Positions 1-4,390 of a DNA stretch of 20,917 nt are shown here, piece after piece (the stretch's first letter is position 1; each line of letters opens with the position of its first letter). Source of the stretch: Bacteroidales bacterium (GTDB taxonomy: Bacteria > Bacteroidota > Bacteroidia > Bacteroidales > Muribaculaceae); contig SFLG01000034.1 in assembly GCA_004553485.1 (NCBI GenBank), positions 1-20,917 on the forward strand, given 5' to 3'. The notes beneath the pieces were generated by a model. It had not been told where the DNA came from. It saw nothing but the letters and a program-made list of their open reading frames with translations, and searched no databases. Both the position numbers and the translations under genes were made by a program.

Positions 1-50
1 ACCCCGCCACGCCGATGGTACTGCGAAAGTGGGAGAGTAGGTAACCGCCC
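1..50 (+). rRNA. rrf: 5S ribosomal RNA, 3' end (partial)
   Basis: The first ~50 bases match the conserved 3' part of bacterial 5S rRNA, including the GATGGTACTGCGAAAGTGGG and GAGAGTAGG stretches that form the loop E/helix IV-V region. The 5' two thirds lie before the window. The gene is followed within about 10 bases by a strong intrinsic terminator, as expected for the end of an rrn operon. The exact 3' end (about 48-50) is estimated from the usual pairing end of helix I. Confidence 0.93.
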
Positions 51-57
51 CTTTTCC

Positions 58-96
58 AACCCGCCGGATCAGCCCAGCTGACCCGGCGGGTTTTGT
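58..96 (+). terminator. Intrinsic terminator of the rRNA operon
   Basis: A perfect 10-bp stem AACCCGCCGG (58-67) pairs with CCGGCGGGTT (83-92). A second inner stem, TCAGC (69-73) with GCTGA (77-81), extends the helix, and it is followed by a T-rich tract (TTTTGTTTTA). It lies directly after 5S rRNA. Confidence 0.92.
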
Positions 97-204
97 TTTA
101 TACCTCTCCCCAAAAAAACAAAACAACCACCACAACACAGAAAAACTGCCACCCACACTGCCCCGCCTGAGAGTCAATCCCGCCGCAGGGGCGCGCGGAA
201 ACGG

Positions 205-241
205 GGTGCAAAAACCGCAAGCGGTTTTTCGCAGTAACAAA
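205..241 (+). repeat. Intergenic hairpin repeat, copy 1
   Basis: The palindrome AAAAACCGCAAGCGGTTTTT (210-229), followed by CGCAGTAACAAA, recurs in the same orientation at 4065-4101 with only one mismatch across about 37 bases. Similarity continues weakly beyond (both copies reach a GATGGAC word). It can fold into an 8-bp stem ending in a T run, so it may act as a bidirectional terminator. No open frame of credible length uses it. Confidence 0.8.
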
Positions 242-283
242 AAAAGTATGGCGGGATGGACACTGGGCACTTACAATAGGGGT

Positions 284-315
284 TTTGTGGTAAGGGAAAG
301 TTTTGCTATATTTGC
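284..315 (+). promoter_or_regulatory. Bacteroidetes-type promoter for the fdtA-like gene
   Basis: TTTG at 284-287 and TATATTTG at 307-314 are separated by 19 nt, which matches the Bacteroidetes sigma-ABfr consensus (TTTG, 19-21 nt, TAnnTTTG). Transcription would start near 320, giving a leader of about 80 nt before the ATG at 401. The rest of 97-400 holds only the hairpin repeat and no supported gene. Confidence 0.75.
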
Positions 316-400
316 ATTTGGTGCTGACTGTCGGCGTGGCTGACAGTGTTAACCTTAGGCGTGGCCGTGGTGCAGGAGCACTGTTTTGAAATTTTTTAAG

Positions 401-856
401 ATGACTTTTGACGATATGGAAGCGATGGATGGGCCCCGGTTTATGGATAGGCCCCGGATTATTGATATAACGCGGATTACGGATCCGCGGGGCAACCTTA
501 GTGTCATTGAGGGCGAGAGTACGGTGCCGTTTGAGATAAAGCGGGTGTTTTATCTGTACGATGTTCCGGCTGACAGCGAGCGGGGCGGCCATGCTCATTA
601 TCGGGCGCAGCAGTTTTTGGTGTCGGTGTCGGGGTCGTTTGATGTGGTACTTGACAATGGGGCTGAAAAGCGTCGTTTTCACCTTGACAGGCCTTACAAG
701 GGGCTGTTGATTCCGCCGGGATATTGGCGCACGATGGACAATTTTTCGTCGGGGTCGGTTTGTATGGTGGTTTCAAATATCCATTATGACGAGGCAGACT
801 ACATTCGCGACTATGACGAGTTTCTGAAGCACGCTGAAACGCCGCATCCATTCTGA
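401..856 (+). CDS. fdtA: dTDP-4-keto-6-deoxyglucose 3,4-ketoisomerase-like (WxcM/FdtA cupin)
   Basis: This 151-residue protein belongs to the WxcM-like/FdtA cupin family, which moves the keto group of dTDP-4-keto-6-deoxyglucose from C4 to C3 ahead of amination. Family motifs seen are DPRGNLS (about residues 28-34), RGGHAH in the metal/active-site cupin strand (61-66), the IPPGYW turn (104-109) and the C-terminal HYDEADYIRDYDEFL segment. An in-frame TTG at 386 precedes ATG 401. Two further ATGs (425, 443) head a tandem 18-bp duplication, so the start is uncertain within about 14 codons. The gene sits 167 bp upstream of a matching aminotransferase gene, which supports a sugar-nucleotide role. 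Whether the product is the FdtA (galacto) or QdtA (gluco) type cannot be told from the sequence alone. Confidence 0.85.
   Translation: MTFDDMEAMDGPRFMDRPRIIDITRITDPRGNLSVIEGESTVPFEIKRVFYLYDVPADSERGGHAHYRAQQFLVSVSGSFDVVLDNGAEKRRFHLDRPYKGLLIPPGYWRTMDNFSSGSVCMVVSNIHYDEADYIRDYDEFLKHAETPHPF
425..460 (+). repeat. 18-bp tandem duplication at the fdtA 5' end
   Basis: Two adjacent 18-bp units begin ATGGATGGGCCCCGG (425-442) and ATGGATAGGCCCCGG (443-460) and differ at two positions. Translated, they give MDGPRF then MDRPRI. Each carries its own in-frame ATG, so the duplication also duplicates a possible start codon. Confidence 0.85.
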
Positions 857-968
857 TATATAGGCACGCTTTTCCGGTAGACGGGCCTTCTTTCCGTTAT
901 ATACGTACCCTTAGATAGGCGCCCTTACGGGTTTATAGGCATCCTTTCCTATATATACGCATCCATAC
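857..968 (+). repeat. Degenerate short repeats between fdtA and fdtB
   Basis: Five or six imperfect units of roughly 16-21 nt run through the spacer, with a consensus close to TATATAGGCATCCTTTCC. Examples are TATATAGGCACGCTTTTCC (857-875), TATATACGTACCC (898-910), TTTATAGGCATCCTTTCC (932-949) and TATATACGCATCC (952-964). No reading frame or stable hairpin explains them. Confidence 0.6.
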
Positions 969-1023
969 TGACACATAACTTATAATGCCGGGCTACTCAG
1001 GCCGACGGGCAAGCATGATAACG

Positions 1024-2154
1024 ATGAAGCACTATCCTTTTCTCGACCTCAAGACTGTAAACGAACCTTACCGCGACGCTATGGTCGAGGCTATGACGCG
1101 TGTTGTCGACAGCGGGTGGTATGTGGGAGGCCCTGAGGTGGAGGCTTTTGAGAGCGCCCTTGCGGCTTACTGCGACGTGCCTTACGTGGTGGGACTTACC
1201 AACGGTCTGGACGCCCTGAGGCTTGCCCTGCGCGGCTACATCGAACTGGGGCGTCTCGGCAAGGGCGACAAGGTGATGGTGCCGGCAAATACGTATGTGG
1301 CCACTGTGCTTGCCATTACTGACAACGGCCTTGTGCCGGTGTTTGTCGACGCGCACGATATGACACTCAACATGGACACGTCGCGTCTTGACGAATACCT
1401 GCAGGAGGGCGTGAAGGCCATCATGCCCGTGCATCTGTATGGGCGTGTGTGCTGGGACGAGGCGCTTCGCGACTTTGTGCAGCGCCATTCGCTGTTGGTG
1501 ATAGAGGACAATGCCCAGGCGATAGGGGCGGTGGCGACGTGCGACGGTCTCTTTGGCACACGGCACAGCGGAGGGCTCGGCCACGCCGGCTGTTTCAGCT
1601 TCTATCCGACAAAGAACGTCGGCGCCCTTGGCGATGCCGGCGCGCTTGCCACGCACGACGCCGAGCTGGCGCAGGCTGTGCGCGCCATCCGCAACTACGG
1701 CAGCCTCAGACAATACGACAACATCTACAAGGGGCTGAACTGCCGCCTCGACCCGATGAAGGCGGCGCAGCTGACGGTGAAGCTGCCCTTTGCCGATATG
1801 GAGAACGGCGCGCGGGCCAAGCTTGCCGGTATTTACGACTGCTATATCACCAATCCGCTTGTGCGTAAGCCGCTGTATGCCGAGGGCGCTGCGGACAGCG
1901 TCTGGCACCAGTATGTGGTGCGGGTGGACGACCGCGACGCCTTCCGCGCCTATCTGCTCGAGAACGGGGTGGAGACGGCTGTGCACTACGCCACGCCGCC
2001 TTACCGCCAGACCTGCTATGCCGAGTATGCGGGGATAGACATGCCCGTATCGGACGAGATTGCGCGCACGTGTGTGTCGCTGCCGATAAGCCGCTGCACG
2101 AGCCTGGACGATGCGATGGACATCGCCGAGATAGTCAACGGTTACCACCGCTGA
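1024..2154 (+). CDS. fdtB: DegT/DnrJ/EryC1/StrS-family sugar aminotransferase (FdtB-like)
   Basis: This 376-residue PLP enzyme aminates a keto-sugar nucleotide, most likely dTDP-3-keto-6-deoxyhexose given the FdtA-like gene upstream. Visible family features are the VPANTYVAT segment, the EDNAQAIGA motif whose Asp (about 162) contacts the pyridine nitrogen, and FSFYPTKNVGALGDAG containing the Schiff-base lysine (about 197). Length is normal for the family. The start was chosen at ATG 1024 because relatives begin a few residues before FLDLK. In-frame ATGs at 985 and 1015 would add 13 or 3 residues without family support. The dTDP-glucose pathway genes (rmlA, rmlB) and an acetyltransferase are not in the window, so the cassette relies on genes elsewhere. 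Its product probably feeds a surface glycan. Confidence 0.9.
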   Translation: MKHYPFLDLKTVNEPYRDAMVEAMTRVVDSGWYVGGPEVEAFESALAAYCDVPYVVGLTNGLDALRLALRGYIELGRLGKGDKVMVPANTYVATVLAITDNGLVPVFVDAHDMTLNMDTSRLDEYLQEGVKAIMPVHLYGRVCWDEALRDFVQRHSLLVIEDNAQAIGAVATCDGLFGTRHSGGLGHAGCFSFYPTKNVGALGDAGALATHDAELAQAVRAIRNYGSLRQYDNIYKGLNCRLDPMKAAQLTVKLPFADMENGARAKLAGIYDCYITNPLVRKPLYAEGAADSVWHQYVVRVDDRDAFRAYLLENGVETAVHYATPPYRQTCYAEYAGIDMPVSDEIARTCVSLPISRCTSLDDAMDIAEIVNGYHR

Positions 2155-2263
2155 CAGGGCGCCCGAGCCGGCGCGGTGCGGTATTGCGGCGGAAGTTGCA
2201 AATTTTTGCATTGGCAGGGCGTTTTTATTAACTATTGTGAAAGTGGTGGCAATAGCGCAAAAT

Positions 2264-2275
2264 AACTTTAAAGTT
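2264..2275. promoter_or_regulatory. 12-bp perfect palindrome upstream of htrA
   Basis: AACTTTAAAGTT is a perfect dyad about 36 nt upstream of a candidate -7 element. It could be an operator, but an AT-rich palindrome of this size can also arise by chance. Confidence 0.3.
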
Positions 2276-2310
2276 GATGTTAGCTTGTAGGTTATTACAA
2301 TTTTTGGCAA

Positions 2311-2318
2311 TATTTTTG
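2311..2318 (+). promoter_or_regulatory. Candidate -7 element for htrA
   Basis: TATTTTTG fits TAnnTTTG and is followed by about 85 nt of leader to the ATG at 2404. No clean TTTG lies 19-21 nt upstream; the nearest is CTTG at 2284-2287 with 23 nt spacing, so only the -7 box is supported. Confidence 0.45.
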
Positions 2319-2403
2319 CGATTGTAAAACCTGCGAGGCAGTGTCTTTTTGGTTCTGTCGCGGCCTCGATAAACTGAATCCATCAACTAAACCCTATTTA
2401 AAT

Positions 2404-3864
2404 ATGAAAATGAATCTGATTGCAAGCGCTGCGCTTGTCGCCGGAGCATCGATGCTGTACGGTGCGCCCGAGGCATCGGCTGCCGTGCCCAACAGTGTGC
2501 TGACACAAAGCGATTTCATCAACGCGTCGGAGTCGACCGTGAATGGTGTCGTGAGTGTGAAAAGTTATGCCACGCCGCAGATAAGACAGAGTCCGATGTA
2601 CGGCGGCGATCCGTTTTTCAACGACCCGTTCTTCGAGTATTTCTTTGGAGGACAGCCCCGTCAGCGTCAGCAGCCGCAACAGCAGGAACAGCCCAAGCAG
2701 CGCCAGATAGGCCTCGGCTCGGGTGTGATAGTAAACAAGGACGGATACATCGTCACCAACAACCACGTTGTGGAGGGCGCCGAGCGTCTTGAGGTCACCC
2801 TCAACGACAACCGCAACTTCAACGCCACGGTTGTCGGCACCGACGCCACCACCGACCTTGCCATAATAAAGATTGACGCTCCCGACCTGCACGTCATCCC
2901 CATGGGCGACTCGGACAGCCTGAAGGTTGGCGAGTGGGTGCTTGCCGTGGGCAACCCCTTCGGCTTCACCTCGTCGGTAACCGCCGGAATCGTAAGCGCC
3001 AAGGCGCGCAACATCAGCACGTCGACGCGTGGCGGAGGCGGCCGCGGCATCGAGAGCTACATCCAGACCGATGCGGCCGTCAACTCGGGCAACTCGGGCG
3101 GCGCGCTGGTAAATCTTCGCGGCGAGCTGGTGGGCATCAACACCGCCATCTACTCGTCCAACGGCTCGTATGTGGGCTGCTCGTTTGCTATCCCGACGTC
3201 TATCGTCAACAAGGTCATGGGCGACATCATGCAGTACGGCACGGTGCAGCGCGCTTACCTTGGCATCTCAATTGTCGAGGTAACGCCGGAGCTTGTCTCG
3301 GAGGAGGGCCTCAAAGGCGTCAACCAGGGCGTATATGTCGCCGAGGTGCAGGACCGCTCGTCGGCACGAGAGGCGGGTCTGAAGAAGGGCGACGTCATTG
3401 TTGCCATCAACGGCGCACACATCACCAATATGGCGATGCTGCAGGAGCAGCTTGCCAAGTACAGCCCGGGCGACACCATCAACCTGGAATATGTGCGCGA
3501 GGGCAAGCACGAGACGTGCAAGGTGAAGCTGCGCAACAGCAAGGGCGATACGGCGCTCACCAAGGCCGCAAGCCTGATGGACCTGGGCTGTGCCTTCACC
3601 AAGGTCAGCGAGGAACGCCTTAACCAGCTCGAGATACGCAACGGTGTGCAGGTTACGGGTATCGAGGACGGGCGCGTGAAGGACGCCGGCATACGTGACG
3701 GCTTTATCATCACCGTCATCAACGGCCAGCGCGTGGCTTCTCCCGACGATATCGAAACCATTTACAAGGCTATTATGAAGAGCGACGATGACAAGGTTAT
3801 GTATGTCAAGGGCGTTTACCCGACGGGCAAGCAGGCCTTCTACGCCATCTCGCTTGGCGACTGA
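2404..3864 (+). CDS. degP: Periplasmic HtrA/DegP-family serine protease with two PDZ domains
   Basis: This 486-residue envelope protease and chaperone degrades misfolded periplasmic and outer-membrane proteins. A signal peptide (MKMNLIASAALVAGASMLYG, ending near ASA) supports ATG 2404; starting at 2341 would put 21 odd residues ahead of it. The trypsin-like domain shows the full triad: His121 in TNNHVVEG, Asp151 in TTDLAIIK and Ser231 in NSGNSGGAL. Two PDZ domains follow, roughly residues 255-350 and 375-480. A Gln/Arg/Pro-rich linker (about 83-102) precedes the protease core, in the place of the LA loop of DegP. The gene stands alone, with its own leader upstream and a terminator downstream. 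Confidence 0.94.
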   Translation: MKMNLIASAALVAGASMLYGAPEASAAVPNSVLTQSDFINASESTVNGVVSVKSYATPQIRQSPMYGGDPFFNDPFFEYFFGGQPRQRQQPQQQEQPKQRQIGLGSGVIVNKDGYIVTNNHVVEGAERLEVTLNDNRNFNATVVGTDATTDLAIIKIDAPDLHVIPMGDSDSLKVGEWVLAVGNPFGFTSSVTAGIVSAKARNISTSTRGGGGRGIESYIQTDAAVNSGNSGGALVNLRGELVGINTAIYSSNGSYVGCSFAIPTSIVNKVMGDIMQYGTVQRAYLGISIVEVTPELVSEEGLKGVNQGVYVAEVQDRSSAREAGLKKGDVIVAINGAHITNMAMLQEQLAKYSPGDTINLEYVREGKHETCKVKLRNSKGDTALTKAASLMDLGCAFTKVSEERLNQLEIRNGVQVTGIEDGRVKDAGIRDGFIITVINGQRVASPDDIETIYKAIMKSDDDKVMYVKGVYPTGKQAFYAISLGD

Positions 3865-3904
3865 TAAAAGGAACATTCTCTTCTCAACTCTGACATAGTG
3901 ATCA

Positions 3905-3948
3905 ATGGCGGCCTTCGCCCCGTGAAACGGGGTGGAGGCTGCTTTTTT
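3905..3948 (+). terminator. Intrinsic terminator of htrA
   Basis: A compound hairpin with CCCCGT pairing ACGGGG across a GAA loop, extended by outer GCC/GGC-type pairs, is followed by TTTTTT (3943-3948), about 80 nt after the htrA stop codon. Confidence 0.8.
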
Positions 3949-3977
3949 AGTGGCCGCCCCAGGCCGCCACTAAAAAA
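3943..3977. terminator. Bidirectional terminator-like inverted repeat
   Basis: TTTTTTAGTGGC (3943-3954) is the exact reverse complement of GCCACTAAAAAA (3966-3977), with an 11-nt centre. The T run on either strand makes it usable in both directions between the convergent htrA and M16 protease genes. Its left T run is shared with the htrA terminator. Confidence 0.75.
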
Positions 3978-4044
3978 GGATTGGCAAACCTGCGGTTTGC
4001 AGGATTGGCGCCTGCGGTGCAGGATTGGCAGGCCGGGGGCCTGC
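3977..4044. repeat. Three-module hairpin array with invariant AGGATTG linker
   Basis: Three consecutive modules each consist of AGGATTG followed by a different hairpin. Module 1 (3977-4000) is GCAAACC-tgc-GGTTTGC. Module 2 (4001-4020) is GCGCC-tgc-GGTGC with one G-T wobble. Module 3 (4021-4044) is GCAGGCC-ggg-GGCCTGC. The linker is identical, whereas the stems differ but stay paired, so the fold is preserved while its sequence changes. Confidence 0.85.
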
Positions 4045-4064
4045 GGTAGGGGGAGGGGGGAGGA

Positions 4065-4101
4065 GGTGTAAAAACCGCAAGCGGTTTTTCGCAGTAACAA
4101 A
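4065..4101 (+). repeat. Intergenic hairpin repeat, copy 2
   Basis: This is the same element as at 205-241: GGTG, one variable base, the palindrome AAAAACCGCAAGCGGTTTTT (4070-4089), then CGCAGTAACAAA. It is preceded by a purine tract (about 4046-4066) and follows the hairpin array directly. Confidence 0.8.
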
Positions 4102-4133
4102 GGGAGTAGAGATGGACTGATGGAGGGGGTATG

Positions 4134-4383
4134 GGTGAAAAAAGGCGCTGTGCCGGGGGGGGCACAGCGCTTGATGGAGGAGTGGGGGGTAGGGTGCTAC
4201 CCGGAGTGGGAAGGGTGAGAAAAAAGGCGCTGTGCCGGGGGGGGCACAGCGCTTGATGGAGGAGTGGGGGGTAGGGTGCTACCCGGAGTGGGATGGGTGA
4301 GAAAAAAGGCGCTGTGCCGGGGGGCACAGCGCCTGATGGGGGAGGGGGTAGAGTACTACCCGGATGGGGGTAGGGTGCTACCC
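4134..4383 (-). repeat. 82-bp tandem repeat, three units of paired hairpins
   Basis: Units begin at about 4138, 4220 and 4302 with a period of 82 bp. Each holds hairpin A, GCGCTGTGCC pairing with GGCACAGCGC (4145-4170, 4227-4252, 4309-4332), and hairpin B, GGGTAG pairing with CTACCC (4187-4202, 4269-4284, 4346-4361). An extra hairpin B lies at 4368-4383. Units 1 and 2 are nearly identical. Unit 3 has a shorter loop in hairpin A and a changed loop in hairpin B, but keeps both stems. The block ends 7 nt from the stop codon of the minus-strand M16 protease gene. Confidence 0.92.
4302..4333 (-). terminator. Intrinsic terminator of the M16 protease gene (first of three in tandem)
   Basis: Read on the minus strand, an 11-bp GC stem (GGCGCTGTGCC with its complement, 4308-4333) is followed by TTTTTT (4302-4307 complement). 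Identical stem plus T-run structures recur at 4220-4252 and 4138-4170, giving three terminators in series after the same gene. Confidence 0.85.
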
Positions 4384-4390
4384 GAGGGGG

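Noticed and set aside
98..682. Minus-strand open frame of 194 codons before and over fdtA
   Set aside because: It crosses the hairpin repeat and the fdtA promoter, and its Pro/His/Arg-rich content has no recognisable domain.
997..2310. Minus-strand open frame of 437 codons opposite fdtB
   Set aside because: Arg/His/Val-rich shadow of the aminotransferase gene with no motifs or promoter; the plus-strand gene has full PLP motifs.
2341..2403. N-terminal extension of HtrA from ATG 2341
   Set aside because: It would place 21 residues before a textbook signal peptide and would start close to the predicted transcription start.
4138..4383. CRISPR array
   Set aside because: The 82-bp units repeat in full, with no unique spacers of uniform length, and the hairpins with T runs fit terminators. 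No cas genes are nearby.
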